Shown here: positions 1 through 7,968 of the stretch, piece by piece
Layout: every line of letters begins with the position of its first letter
Numbering within the stretch: position 1 is the stretch's first letter
IMG/VR virus record: IMGVR_UViG_3300037189_017720
Coordinates: 1 to 56,590 of that record
Strand: one strand, 5' to 3'
Source: a virus
Length of the DNA stretch: 56,590 nt
Notes under the pieces: model-generated
What the model saw: only the letters and a program-made list of their open reading frames with translations
What the model was told of the DNA's origin: nothing
Database searches by the model: none
Translations under genes and position numbers: made by a program

Positions 1-88
1 ATGGTGTTGGTGTGTTTGTTGAGGTTTGAGATGGTGTTGGTGTGTTTGTTGAGGTTTGAGATGGTGTTGGTGTGTTTGTTGAGGTTTT
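1..88. repeat. 30-bp in-frame tandem repeats
   Basis: A 30-base unit is repeated exactly at 1-30 and 31-60, and most of a third copy follows at 61-87. On the minus strand each unit encodes the decapeptide [10 protein letters not shown]. Less regular relatives of the same repeat continue to about position 450. The array probably continues beyond the left edge. Confidence 0.9.
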
Positions 89-871
89 TGTATTTGTTGG
101 TGTATTTGATGGTGTTGATGTATTTGTTGGTGTATTTGAAGGTGTATTTGTGTTTGTGGGTGTGTTTGTTGGGGTTTGTGTATTAGTTGGTGTATTTGAA
201 GGTGTTTTTGTGTTTGTCGGTGTGTTTGTTGGAGTTTGTGTATTAGTTGGAGTTTGGGTTGGTGTTGATGTATTTGTTGGTGTGTTTGTTGGTGTTTGAG
301 TATTTGTTTGAGTAGGTGTATTGGTTTGTGTTTGAGTAGGTGTATTGGTTTGTGTTTGAGTAGGAGACGGCGTATTTGTTGGAGTTGGTGTTTGGGGTGG
401 CGTTTGTGACGGAGTTGGTGATGGTAGTGTGGGACGTTCTGTTGGAATATATTTGTAAGGATATGATACAGGTATTCCCGAAGAAAGTAATTTAGAATTT
501 GTTAATTTTCCATATCCAGCTTCATTTTCAACAATAATATCAAAAAATCCAGAAGTTTTTGGTGCTTGTGGCAAAGTAAAAGATATTAAATTTTCAGTAT
601 ATGAAAAAGAATTTAATAATACGCCACTAAATCCTAAATTGTCAGCCGATAATTTCTCAACACCAGAAAAGGGATTATAAAAAGTAATATTATCAAACAT
701 TAAAGGTTTAGATGCACTTAAATATACATTTAATAATTGAAAAAACATTCCACCCTTAACTAAAAAATCTAAATCTTTGTTTGATGTCAAATTTGCATTT
801 AATAAATAAAATTGCTTCGGTGAAGAATATTTTAAAATAGGTTTAGCTAAAATGACAAATCTTTCAACCAT
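1..871 (-). CDS. Pro/Thr-repeat adhesin-like structural protein (3' end outside window)
   Basis: The reading frame is open from an ATG at 871 down to the left edge, about 290 codons with no stop, so the C-terminus is missing. Residues 1 to about 140 form a globular region that begins [16 protein letters not shown]; its later part ([15 protein letters not shown]...[15 protein letters not shown]) looks like an IPT/TIG or Ig-type beta domain. The rest is low-complexity Thr/Pro/Asn/Gln repeat of the [15 protein letters not shown] type. The start lies one base after the stop of the gp15-FISUMP gene, so the two are co-transcribed. A virion fibre or adhesin role is inferred from the neighbour and composition. 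Frame and start are clear; function is uncertain. Confidence 0.75.
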   Translation of the reverse strand, partial: MVERFVILAKPILKYSSPKQFYLLNANLTSNKDLDFLVKGGMFFQLLNVYLSASKPLMFDNITFYNPFSGVEKLSADNLGFSGVLLNSFSYTENLISFTLPQAPKTSGFFDIIVENEAGYGKLTNSKLLSSGIPVSYPYKYIPTERPTLPSPTPSQTPPQTPTPTNTPSPTQTQTNTPTQTQTNTPTQTNTQTPTNTPTNTSTPTQTPTNTQTPTNTPTNTKTPSNTPTNTQTPTNTPTNTNTPSNTPTNTSTPSNTPTNTKTSTNTPTPSQTSTNTPTPSQTSTNTPTP

Positions 872-872
872 A

Positions 873-2342
873 TTATGGGCGAGTTGGTGTTGGGGTAGGA
901 GTTGGGGTTGGTGTTTCGGTTAAAGGTGGTGTGCTTTGTTTTAATCTTATAGAATAACCCTTGGGTTTACTGTCGGGGCCATGATAAATGGTATCAAGAT
1001 AATTATTAAAATTCATAACCATTGCAGAACCGCCATTTTCTGTAGATGTCCAAAAACTTCCGCGCCTATTGCGTAGGTCGGATGTGCCACCATCGGACAT
1101 ATATCCGCCGGGGACAACCGAAAAACCAGTTTCGTTTGTCGCATTTGTATTTGGAGAGTTCCATAGACCAGTGGCGTCTTCTATCGTTCCAGTTGTTTTC
1201 ATTTTACCGCCAGCTTGATTTCCTAAACAGGTTTCAATATCAGTCCAATCCGATTCACTTGGAATCGAATAACCACCCTGACCAATACCTCTTGCATCAC
1301 CCACAACATACCAGTTATATAATTTACCGTAAATTGTTTCATTGCTGGGATCAAAATCATAATAACACCAAGCGGGTGTGCCAGCAATGCCAGCATCTAC
1401 CCACTCGGATTGAGTGATTGCTTGTGGTATAGAATCACCGTTTCTGAAGGTTGTGCCGTTAAAGTTTTGAGTATCCCAATTTTGAATGCAATTTAAAATT
1501 AATGGTTTTGTTGGAGTGGGTGTTGGAGTAGGTGTGGGTGATAGCGTTGCTGATGGCGTTAGTGTTGGGGTTGGAGTATTTGATGTAGTACTTGTTGGTG
1601 TTGGAGTTGGGGTTTGAGTAATTCCAAAAAAAGAATCATAATCTATTAACAAGGAATCTTTAACATTAAAATCTATATAATCTGATGTTATTTTATAAAT
1701 CTTTTTAACTATTTCTGTTGAATTTTTAAACATCCACCCCTTTATAGTAAAACTCGTGTCAGCGGATATTCTATATGGTTGTGTTGGTGTTAAATTGTCA
1801 GGATATGTCATTTGTATAGTACCGCTCCACAAAACCTCGCTTCTTATTTCATAGGGAATACTATCTTTTGGGTTTAAATTATTATCTGGTAATTTCCAAG
1901 AAATAATAATATAAGGATCACAATAAGGTACAAAATTAGTTAATATTTGATCCATATCCAATTGATATTTTGTAACAATTGTCATGTTAACTGTTATATT
2001 AATTGGTACTGGCTGTAATATTTGTTTAGATAAAACTCCATTTGTTTTATTCATTACATCCACTTTAAATCCTTCGTTTTTATTAAAAACTCTAACAGGA
2101 TCTCTAGATATTCCGCCAATACTAACAGCAATAACGGGAACGGTTAATCCTCCGGGGGCTGGATTATTTAATGTATTATATACTCTAGATTTTGGTGAAT
2201 ATACATATAAAACCTTAACTCCGCTATTTGGAGGCGTTAAAGTATTTGTGTTATCATATCTTTTTATAATAACATCATTAAAAGCACCAATAAACTGTTC
2301 TACTAATGTTTGTACCTCAAAACCAAAAGTATAATTTTTCAT
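873..2342 (-). CDS. gp15: gp15-like tail sheath terminator fused to a FISUMP domain
   Basis: Residues 1 to about 240 match the T4 gp15 layout (tail-sheath stabilisation and tail completion): IIKRYD, YSPKSR, ISRDPVRVFN, then VTKYQLDMDQILTNFVPYCDPY and FTIKGWMFKN, compare T4 IFTRYEDDMFQI...LPYFQPH and EVNGWMYPP. Residues 243-280 are a TPTPT linker. Residues 281-470 are a FISUMP (Fibrobacter succinogenes major paralogous) domain: WDTQNFNGTTFRNGDSIP, YGKLYNWYVVGDARG, GGKMKTTG, ATNETGFSVVPGGY, FWTSTE. A second Pro/Thr tail ends the protein. T4 gp15 is about 270 aa and lacks the extra part. FISUMP domains are known from secreted Bacteroidota and Fibrobacterota proteins and some phage fibres. Here it would be displayed at the neck, probably for carbohydrate or surface binding (inference). 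Confidence 0.75.
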   Translation of the reverse strand: MKNYTFGFEVQTLVEQFIGAFNDVIIKRYDNTNTLTPPNSGVKVLYVYSPKSRVYNTLNNPAPGGLTVPVIAVSIGGISRDPVRVFNKNEGFKVDVMNKTNGVLSKQILQPVPINITVNMTIVTKYQLDMDQILTNFVPYCDPYIIISWKLPDNNLNPKDSIPYEIRSEVLWSGTIQMTYPDNLTPTQPYRISADTSFTIKGWMFKNSTEIVKKIYKITSDYIDFNVKDSLLIDYDSFFGITQTPTPTPTSTTSNTPTPTLTPSATLSPTPTPTPTPTKPLILNCIQNWDTQNFNGTTFRNGDSIPQAITQSEWVDAGIAGTPAWCYYDFDPSNETIYGKLYNWYVVGDARGIGQGGYSIPSESDWTDIETCLGNQAGGKMKTTGTIEDATGLWNSPNTNATNETGFSVVPGGYMSDGGTSDLRNRRGSFWTSTENGGSAMVMNFNNYLDTIYHGPDSKPKGYSIRLKQSTPPLTETPTPTPTPTPTRP

Positions 2343-2348
2343 TCTTTC

Positions 2349-2357
2349 TACTTATTA
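2349..2357 (-). promoter_or_regulatory. late-type promoter core upstream of gp15-FISUMP
   Basis: On the minus strand this reads TAATAAGTA and lies 6 nt before the ATG at 2342, in the 27-base gap between genes. It resembles the T4 late core TATAAATA and the ATAAGTA sites before gp17 and the tape measure gene. Confidence 0.4.
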
Positions 2358-2369
2358 GAAAAAATGTTT

Positions 2370-2621
2370 TTATTTTGAAATATTTGTCTTTAAAGATTTA
2401 ATATATTCAAAATCTATATTTTTTCTTACGCAATTGCATATGGCATAGGCAAAGGTTTTTTGTTCTCTACCACAATTACCTCTACCTAAACATTTTTTAC
2501 AGCTATTTGATGGTTTTTTGGTTAAAGGTAGCTGACCAATGTCTAAAAGTTTAATGTCTTTTTCAAGAATTTCATAAAAAACTCCAGAAAATACGCTATA
2601 TATTGTTTTTTTCGTTTCCAT
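2370..2621 (-). CDS. small Cys-rich (zinc-ribbon-like) phage protein
   Basis: 83 aa. The second half carries CKKCLGRGNCGR and then YAICNCVRK, a DnaJ-like arrangement of cysteine pairs with a GRG turn that probably binds one zinc ion. Small proteins of this shape are common in T4-like phages and have no assigned role. The gene overlaps the end of the upstream gene by 26 bases and lies directly before the gp15-FISUMP gene. A DNA- or protein-binding accessory role is only a guess. Confidence 0.65.
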   Translation of the reverse strand: METKKTIYSVFSGVFYEILEKDIKLLDIGQLPLTKKPSNSCKKCLGRGNCGREQKTFAYAICNCVRKNIDFEYIKSLKTNISK

Positions 2622-2970
2622 TTACGCTTATTAATAATATACTATCCCAAAATTTATTTCCACTTATTTTTTTTGGATAAACTATTAAATTTGTTTCAAT
2701 TTCTGGTGCATGTTTAGATAAAGTTTTAATTCTATAGTCAAAATAAATCAAATTATCATCTTCGTGAAATTCTACATCATAAGGAATTGGAATTTCTATT
2801 TTTTCTTTGATTTTTTTACAAGTATCCATTACAAATGTAATATAAAAATTTCTTTGATAAAATAATAATAATTTTCCTTGTTTATATGTTTTATTTTTAA
2901 TATCAATTGTAATATCTTTTTGTAAAAGATATTTGCAAGCTTTTTCTAAATTAGTTCCATAAATTGTCAT
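2596..2970 (-). CDS. hypothetical protein (124 aa)
   Basis: Not recognised. The protein is soluble, mixed alpha/beta, basic in the first half (CKYLLQKDITIDIKNKTYKQGK), and has no membrane segment or clear motif. It overlaps the downstream zinc-ribbon gene by 26 bases and starts 2 bases after the upstream stop, so it belongs to the minus-strand transcription unit running from 4863 down to 2370. Confidence 0.6.
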   Translation of the reverse strand: MTIYGTNLEKACKYLLQKDITIDIKNKTYKQGKLLLFYQRNFYITFVMDTCKKIKEKIEIPIPYDVEFHEDDNLIYFDYRIKTLSKHAPEIETNLIVYPKKISGNKFWDSILLISVNGNEKNNI

Positions 2971-2971
2971 T

Positions 2972-3409
2972 TTAAGTTGCCATAAATTGGCGAGGATTAA
3001 TTCTGGTTATCTTAGAATTATAAAATTTGGCAAATTCTTCAATACCCTTTTGATCATTAACATATATAGGCAGTGAATTAGCATTTTTTTTCTTAATCAA
3101 AACACAAGATTTAATGTCTATATTTCTCCAATCTTGAATTAATATGTCCCAAACGGTTAATAATCCTTTTGCGGCAGCATTATATGGCGGTTCATAATAT
3201 GGCAATTTATATTTTAAAGTTTTCATGCCAAATGGAGATCTTAATAATAGTTGATTTGTTGTACAAATTATTCTTCTGGTTTTTGATGTAACCGATGGAT
3301 CTTTTGCTCGTCTTCTTCTAACAAAAACGATTTCAACAACATTTTGAGAAACGTATTTTGCAATTTCTCCAACGCTATGAGTACCATAAAATCCAGAATA
3401 TTCCGCCAT
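2972..3409 (-). CDS. WYL_2 / Sm-like SH3-barrel family protein
   Basis: 145 aa. The core reads NVVEIVFVRRRRAKD, then TRRIICTTNQLLL, then GLLTVWDILIQDWRNIDIKSCVLI. This is the pattern of the WYL_2 (DUF2693) phage family: a beta-barrel with a conserved arginine strand followed by a VWDl...WR block. Such proteins are frequent in T4-like phages; their biochemical role is unknown, though an SH3/Sm barrel suggests nucleic-acid or protein binding. The basic RRRR loop fits that. The family call is by pattern only. Confidence 0.5.
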   Translation of the reverse strand: MAEYSGFYGTHSVGEIAKYVSQNVVEIVFVRRRRAKDPSVTSKTRRIICTTNQLLLRSPFGMKTLKYKLPYYEPPYNAAAKGLLTVWDILIQDWRNIDIKSCVLIKKKNANSLPIYVNDQKGIEEFAKFYNSKITRINPRQFMAT

Positions 3410-3421
3410 ATTCTAATTATT

Positions 3422-3811
3422 TTATTCTTTTTTAGTTTTTGGTTCGCAAATACCAAAAATACGAGATTCATTTAAAAACACTATGTTTTTTAAATCATTT
3501 AAATTTGCTACTTGTATACCTTTATCGTTAGGAAACACAATAATATCATCAGCCTTTACAGTTTTGCAATCTGCACCAGCTAAAATTACCCTAGCCAACC
3601 TCCAAGTAAAGTTAACAGCATTGATAGGAACCCAAATACTGCCTCTTTTAACTTCTGTGCCATTATCGTTGATATCAATGTATTGACACATTAAAATATC
3701 GTCTAAAACTTTTGTTAAGTTCCATTCATCAAGAGCAAATTCATGCCCCAAATAATTATCTAATTGAACTTTTCCTCCAATTAGATCTTCTTGTGGTGGT
3801 CTAGGTATCAT
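3422..3811 (-). CDS. GroES-like co-chaperonin (gp31 functional analogue)
   Basis: 129 aa. The C-terminal half resembles the Cpn10 barrel: RVILAGADCKTVKADDIIVFPNDKGIQ followed by IVFLNESRIFGICE, compare GroES VxxVGxGxx...VKVGDxVIF and MSESDILAIVE. T4 gp31 replaces GroES so that GroEL can fold the major capsid protein, and many T4-like phages encode a diverged Cpn10. The mobile loop would fall near residues 45-60 and is not obvious. The similarity is weak but includes the ordered GD/VF/ES features. It lies just downstream of gp62, with a possible late core at 3819-3825. Confidence 0.5.
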   Translation of the reverse strand: MIPRPPQEDLIGGKVQLDNYLGHEFALDEWNLTKVLDDILMCQYIDINDNGTEVKRGSIWVPINAVNFTWRLARVILAGADCKTVKADDIIVFPNDKGIQVANLNDLKNIVFLNESRIFGICEPKTKKE

Positions 3812-3817
3812 ATGTTT

Positions 3818-4192
3818 TTATTTACTACCGATATTTAATTCTGCAATAGTCTGTTTAAACAAATTTATCTCTCTTTCTGAGCATTCCATGATATAGGCCA
3901 TTTTAATGTCTTCATCAAAATCATCGTTTTCTTTGATTTCCTTTTTAATATAATCTATTTTTTTATTATATTTTGGTAGTATAACTCTATAAAAATTTTT
4001 TATATCAAAATCCTTAACAGAACAACACCATTTATTTGTAGTTAAATTTAAAATTTTAGCAAATGATGGATTTGCCATAGATAACCACCTATTAACGAGA
4101 AATGTTGGTGGTTTGTAATCTTTAGTATCATTATTTCCGTTTTTTAAAACAAAATTAATGAAATCAAACAAATTATTGTCTTTAAATTTCAT
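3818..4192 (-). CDS. gp62: clamp-loader small subunit (gp62-like)
   Basis: 124 aa. It starts LFDFINFVLKNGNND, then YKPPTFLVNRWLSM, then FDIKNFYRVILPKYNKKIDYIKKE and a helical end (AYIMECSEREINLFKQTIAELN). This is the pattern of phage clamp-loader A subunits, especially the Y-P-F-VNR-LS block. With the ATPase subunit gp44 (not in this window) it loads the gp45 clamp at primer junctions. The ATG at 4192 shares one base with the stop of the upstream glycosyltransferase gene (TAATG), which favours it over the TTG at 4198. T4 gp62 is longer (187 aa); short versions occur in cyanophages. Confidence 0.65.
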   Translation of the reverse strand: MKFKDNNLFDFINFVLKNGNNDTKDYKPPTFLVNRWLSMANPSFAKILNLTTNKWCCSVKDFDIKNFYRVILPKYNKKIDYIKKEIKENDDFDEDIKMAYIMECSEREINLFKQTIAELNIGSK

Positions 4193-4863
4193 TAACAATA
4201 TAATTTTTTAAAAATTTCGGAAGATTTATTCCACTCCAAAGTATTCATAGAATCACCCATACCAAAATGTACAACTCTAATAGGAGTTACGCCCATTTTA
4301 AGCTTATTTTTATTTGAATTTAAACAAAAAGTAATATCATAATGATGAAATTCAAAATTTTCATCAAATTTTGTATTAGTATCTAATAGTCTATTAACAT
4401 TTACCGCTAAAAATAATCCATCCAAAACCAATGCTCTAGATTCGGTTGGTCCAAAACAGGTGGTCCATACACGCTTTTCGTATGAGTGAGCAACTTCACC
4501 GATATGATCTTCTCTATTTGACATTAGATGCCATGCTGGTGGTTTGGATAAATCGCATTTTCTGGAACCTGCTAACCCAACAATATCATATTTCTCAAAA
4601 GCAATATCCAATTTTTCAAATATAAATAAATCTTCTATTAGAACATCGTCGTGAACAAAAATGACTTTTTTATCTTTATATGATTCGTTTACAAATTTAT
4701 TATAAATTTTAGGAAGACCATCTTTATTTTCATAAAAAACTGTTGAATTTTTGGATAATCCAAATTTATCTAAAAATATAGAAATTTGAGTTTGTTTTTT
4801 AAACTCTTCTTTGTTTTTCTGAGTTGCTATTACGAAGTGATATTTATTTAATGAATTAGGCAT
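4192..4863 (-). CDS. glycosyltransferase, StrF-type (Glyco_tranf_2_5)
   Basis: 223 aa. Hallmarks are GLPKIYNKFVNESYKDKKVIFVHDDV (donor-binding strand with HDD), IVGLAGSR, and HHYDITFCL near the C-terminus. These match the GT-A fold family typified by StrF. It would transfer a sugar from an NDP-sugar to an unknown acceptor, such as a virion protein, modified DNA base or host glycan. It stands apart from the main glycosyltransferase island, in an operon with gp62. No membrane segment is visible. Confidence 0.75.
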   Translation of the reverse strand: MPNSLNKYHFVIATQKNKEEFKKQTQISIFLDKFGLSKNSTVFYENKDGLPKIYNKFVNESYKDKKVIFVHDDVLIEDLFIFEKLDIAFEKYDIVGLAGSRKCDLSKPPAWHLMSNREDHIGEVAHSYEKRVWTTCFGPTESRALVLDGLFLAVNVNRLLDTNTKFDENFEFHHYDITFCLNSNKNKLKMGVTPIRVVHFGMGDSMNTLEWNKSSEIFKKLYC

Positions 4864-4893
4864 ATGATGAGGTAAATAATATAGTATATATTA

Positions 4894-5511
4894 ATGAAAT
4901 CCAAAAAGAAAATCAAGTTAAAAAAAAATATGAATAAGACCATTGTTTCCAAGCCAAATAAAAATGTACAAAATGAAGTTAATCGTATTTTAAAACAAAA
5001 TATGTCATCTATGGATTTAAACGAATCACATATACCGTTTGTTTCAAGATTTTTAAAAACATTAATAAGAGAAGCAGAAGAAACAATTGCACCAGAAGTT
5101 CCAGAAAAAACAACTCCTGTTGATGGAAAATCTCCTGAAGAATTTACACCAGAAACAAATCAACAAGATTTTGAACAATCTTTAGAACCTTCCACTGACC
5201 CAAATCAATTTGAGACTGAAGGTGTTCCTAGTGATGTTACATCTGATACAATTAACAGCATCAAGCAATGGTCTGATAAATTAAATGAATTTGCTGAATT
5301 TTTAAATGATCCATCAACAAACTCACTTCATAAAATTTTAGCTGATGGTGACAGAGCAGGTAGCCTTTTACGAGGTGTTACTAGAAAAGCATCAGACTCA
5401 ATTACTCGTATTGCGGGTGAAGTTGAAAAGTTAAAAGAAATTCTTAATACATATATTATCACGGCACCCAAAAAGCTTCGTGATACTGAGCAGCTTAAAG
5501 CTGGAAGTTAG
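4894..5511 (+). CDS. acidic/helical hypothetical protein, possible internal head protein
   Basis: 205 aa, not recognised. A very basic N-terminus (MKSKKKIKLKKN) is followed at about residues 49-60 by FVSRFLKTLIREAEE, then a Pro/Glu/Thr-rich stretch (about 65-115) and a helical C-terminal half ending in KLRDTEQLKAGS. The segment FLKTLIRE resembles the L-x-E sites cut by T4-type prohead protease, so a scaffold or internal protein is possible but unproved. It is the only plus-strand gene between 2.3 and 8.4 kb. Its stop overlaps the stop of the primase gene on the other strand. Confidence 0.55.
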   Translation: MKSKKKIKLKKNMNKTIVSKPNKNVQNEVNRILKQNMSSMDLNESHIPFVSRFLKTLIREAEETIAPEVPEKTTPVDGKSPEEFTPETNQQDFEQSLEPSTDPNQFETEGVPSDVTSDTINSIKQWSDKLNEFAEFLNDPSTNSLHKILADGDRAGSLLRGVTRKASDSITRIAGEVEKLKEILNTYIITAPKKLRDTEQLKAGS

Positions 5512-6467
5512 TATAAATTTTCTATTAAAATTTTATAGTCTATTTCATCCAACTCTTCGAACATACACATTTCGTTGAAATCTTTATAAGACATACCATC
5601 TTTCCACATAAATACATTTTCTCCATTAGAGACAAGTTCTTTTATTTTATTACTAGCCGTTTCATCAAATTTAGGATTATCCAAAACCCATATTTTTTTA
5701 TGAAAAGGAAATTCCAAAAGTTGCTCTTCTTGCTTTTTTGTTAAAGTTATTCCCGCCGCACTTATTCCATTTTTTACAAACATGGAATCAATTGGGCCTT
5801 CAAAAATAAAAATATAAGGAATATCAATATTAACACGGTCTATTCCAAACAAAGTTTTATCATAACCCGTCTTCCCTAAATATTTTGGGTTGCTGTTATC
5901 AATAGATCTTGATTGATAAAATACAATTTTCCCGCTTCTATCATAAAAAGGAATACATATTCTGTTTTTATGTATAATATCAGTCAAGCTAATGAACAAA
6001 TTTAATGGTTTATTGATAGCAGTATTAAGTCTTCTTGATCTAATGTAAGAATTGGCTTCTTTGAATTTTAAATTATCTGAATAAAATTTTTGCTGTATTT
6101 CATCAAATAAATTTATGGAATCATATGGCAAGTCTGGAAGTTCTTTCTTCTTAATGAAAATTTCTTTGACTAATGTTTTTTCAACATCAAGAGATGATGT
6201 ATTACTTGATATTTCATAATCCAATTCATCCTTTGATATGTTGCAAACTTTGGTTATCCAAGAAAATGCTGACCATGTTTTTGAACAATTAAAACAATGA
6301 AACGTGTTAGATTCTGGATAAAAAAACAATCTTTTCTTTTTGCCTAAACTTTTACCTTCTTTGCATATAGGACAACCTGCATTGTATGTACCGTCATGTT
6401 TCCTGTATGTTGGTTCGTATGAATATGAATAAAATTTATTTAAAACAAATGTTTCTGGTATTTTCAC
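5508..6467 (-). CDS. gp61: DNA primase (gp61-like)
   Basis: 319 aa, GTG start. An N-terminal zinc-binding module has CPIC at 32-35 and HCFNC at 57-61, the DnaG/gp61-type finger that reads the priming site. A TOPRIM region follows: YIFIFEGPIDSMFVKNGISAAG near residues 217-240 and KIWVLDNPKFDETA after it, which provide the catalytic Glu and the metal-binding acidic residues. With the gp41 helicase it makes the RNA primers of the primosome. Just upstream is a TTGACT...TACACT promoter whose predicted start of transcription falls on the GTG. Confidence 0.85.
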   Translation of the reverse strand: MKIPETFVLNKFYSYSYEPTYRKHDGTYNAGCPICKEGKSLGKKKRLFFYPESNTFHCFNCSKTWSAFSWITKVCNISKDELDYEISSNTSSLDVEKTLVKEIFIKKKELPDLPYDSINLFDEIQQKFYSDNLKFKEANSYIRSRRLNTAINKPLNLFISLTDIIHKNRICIPFYDRSGKIVFYQSRSIDNSNPKYLGKTGYDKTLFGIDRVNIDIPYIFIFEGPIDSMFVKNGISAAGITLTKKQEEQLLEFPFHKKIWVLDNPKFDETASNKIKELVSNGENVFMWKDGMSYKDFNEMCMFEELDEIDYKILIENLY

Positions 6468-6473
6468 ACTTCA

Positions 6474-6503
6474 AGTGTAATTCAAAATACCCAATCAAGT
6501 CAA
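6474..6503 (-). promoter_or_regulatory. sigma70-like promoter of primase
   Basis: Minus strand: TTGACT (6503-6498), 18-base spacer, TACACT (6479-6474), then 6 bases to the GTG at 6467. The predicted start of transcription is the G of the GTG. The gp46 gene has the same TACACT-N6-GTG arrangement. Confidence 0.5.
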
Positions 6504-6507
6504 GCGT

Positions 6508-6927
6508 TTATTCCTGTTCCGGAATAAATAAGTCATCATGTTCCGAAGATTCTTCTTCTTGAGGCTCTTTAGACTCTTCGGTTTCGGCATTTTTATCATA
6601 ATCCTCAAATGGAGAATCTACCCGATCTCTTAAAAAGGTATAAATTAATTTACTATAACCGTCAGCTATAGTTGGTTTCCCAATACCTTTCATAATACTT
6701 TTTACATGGTCAGTAAAAGTTTTAGGTGTATATATTTCGTTTGAATTTAACTCATCAGCTATAGATAAAAAATGAGATTTATCATTACGATAATGATGAT
6801 GTTTATCTCCAATTTCGTTAATATGTTGTTTTACTTTTTCAATATTAACCTTAAACTTTTTTTTATCATCAGACTTTCTACCTTCGGTAAGAATGTTTTC
6901 GCAAAACAAATCAAAATTCTTTAACAT
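6508..6927 (-). CDS. hypothetical protein with capsid-targeting-like leader
   Basis: 139 aa, not recognised. The N-terminus MLKNFDLFCENILTE resembles in shape the capsid-targeting leader of T4 internal proteins (MKTYQEFIAE), which is cut after L/I-x-E by the prohead protease; ILTE would be that site. The middle is basic and helical, with KHHHYRNDKSHF. The C-terminus is strongly acidic (EESKEPQEEESSEHDD). A minus-strand GTAAATA core lies 5 nt before the start. An internal or core head protein is a hypothesis. Confidence 0.6.
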   Translation of the reverse strand: MLKNFDLFCENILTEGRKSDDKKKFKVNIEKVKQHINEIGDKHHHYRNDKSHFLSIADELNSNEIYTPKTFTDHVKSIMKGIGKPTIADGYSKLIYTFLRDRVDSPFEDYDKNAETEESKEPQEEESSEHDDLFIPEQE

Positions 6928-6932
6928 GTATA

Positions 6933-6939
6933 TATTTAC
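6933..6939 (-). promoter_or_regulatory. possible late promoter core
   Basis: Minus-strand GTAAATA, 5 nt before the ATG at 6927. It overlaps the end of the upstream kinase gene. The match is weak evidence on its own in AT-rich DNA. Confidence 0.25.
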
Positions 6940-7619
6940 CCTTTAAACATATCAGATTCTATGTTTTTCAAATCATTCATAGAAGCTGGTATAACAGTAT
7001 CAAGTAAATTTTCATCCTCCCCATATCCCTTACCTTCTTCGGTTATATAAAATTCAGTTAATTTAATTCTTTCGGTTGGACTTCCGAAAATTTCAATAAC
7101 TGCTGGTGTATCGTCTTTTGGAAAAATTCTACCATCACCTTTATGATAAGATTCTTCAAACACTTTAAAAATATTATCAATTTCTTCTCTATAAACCGGA
7201 TCAATTTCACGAAAACCATCATTTTCAATTTCAACAGTAGCCGCCTTTGTCATTGGGATAAAGAAAATAATATCATACAATTTCAAAGTTTCTCTGATAA
7301 TAATTCTTTGCTGATCTAAAAATTTTTCACTAACTTTATCATTTAAACATAACCATGTCGAGTATGCTAAAACATCAAGAACGGATCGGTCTAATATGAT
7401 ATTGTCTTTTTTTGAATAAGTTGTAGCTTGATCTATTAAAAAATCTAAAATAACCTTTTGAGTTTCTTCCGTTGCATCTTTGCTATGTGGAAGATTTTTT
7501 TCTTTAAGAATTTCTCTATATGATGTTTCGGGAGTACTATACATTGGCCATTTTTTAACAAAATCTTTAATGTAAGTTGTTTTTCCTATGTTGGTTGTTC
7601 CTATTACAGCTATTTTCAT
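6936..7619 (-). CDS. AAA_28-type nucleotide or nicotinamide-nucleotide kinase
   Basis: 227 aa P-loop protein. The Walker A motif GTTNIGKTT is at residues 7-15, DRSVLD is near residue 85, and a lid-like region (IFFIPMTKA...GFREIDPVYREEID) follows. This is the AAA_28 / NadR-kinase / thymidylate-kinase-like arrangement, with the DRS motif that binds the phosphoryl acceptor. It could phosphorylate a deoxynucleoside monophosphate or nicotinamide riboside; the substrate cannot be read. It follows a small unknown gene by 21 bases and probably shares that gene's promoter at 7934-7961. Confidence 0.7.
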   Translation of the reverse strand: MKIAVIGTTNIGKTTYIKDFVKKWPMYSTPETSYREILKEKNLPHSKDATEETQKVILDFLIDQATTYSKKDNIILDRSVLDVLAYSTWLCLNDKVSEKFLDQQRIIIRETLKLYDIIFFIPMTKAATVEIENDGFREIDPVYREEIDNIFKVFEESYHKGDGRIFPKDDTPAVIEIFGSPTERIKLTEFYITEEGKGYGEDENLLDTVIPASMNDLKNIESDMFKG

Positions 7620-7640
7620 ATTTATATAATTATTATTTTT

Positions 7641-7925
7641 TTAAAATTCACAACTCTTTTTTTCTATTTCGGGAAAATATTTAATCAATTCATCGGAATA
7701 TTCATCTAAAACAGGTTTGTTTTTATTTTCATGAATGTAAACATTATCTACAATAATTTCCGGAAACATTTGTCTAATTTTCTTAGCAATATCAAAAGAT
7801 ATGTTAGTATTTTCTTTATACCAATCAGAACATACGGATGCTGATGATGAAAATAATAAAGATTCTAATATAATCTTTAATTCTTCTGGACTTAATGAAT
7901 TAATATTGTAGGTTACATTTGTCAT
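7641..7925 (-). CDS. hypothetical protein (94 aa)
   Basis: Not recognised. It is a small mixed alpha/beta protein with LSPEELKIILESLLFSSSASVCSDWYKE and an acidic C-terminal half. It is preceded by a sigma70-like promoter (TTGATT-N16-TATTAT) and followed after 15 bases by the AAA-type kinase gene, so it is probably expressed early with it. Confidence 0.6.
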   Translation of the reverse strand: MTNVTYNINSLSPEELKIILESLLFSSSASVCSDWYKENTNISFDIAKKIRQMFPEIIVDNVYIHENKNKPVLDEYSDELIKYFPEIEKKSCEF

Positions 7926-7933
7926 ACGTAACC

Positions 7934-7961
7934 ATAATAATTAATTTTATTTAAAAATCAA
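7934..7961 (-). promoter_or_regulatory. sigma70-like promoter
   Basis: Minus strand: TTGATT (7961-7956), 16-base spacer, TATTAT (7939-7934), then 8 bases to the ATG at 7925. The predicted start of transcription is within 2 bases of the start codon. Confidence 0.5.
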
Positions 7962-7968
7962 TATTTAT

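Noticed and set aside
1-88. CRISPR-like repeats
   Set aside because: The 30-base units are directly adjacent with no spacers and encode an in-frame decapeptide repeat.
1-299. Plus-strand ORFs rich in Val/Leu/Phe-Gly repeats
   Set aside because: They are translations of the opposite strand of the Thr/Pro repeat. The minus-strand frame runs continuously from a good start at 871, so the plus-strand frames are shadows.
1046-1417. Plus-strand 123-codon ORF
   Set aside because: It lies opposite the well-matched FISUMP domain and has a composition typical of an antisense frame.
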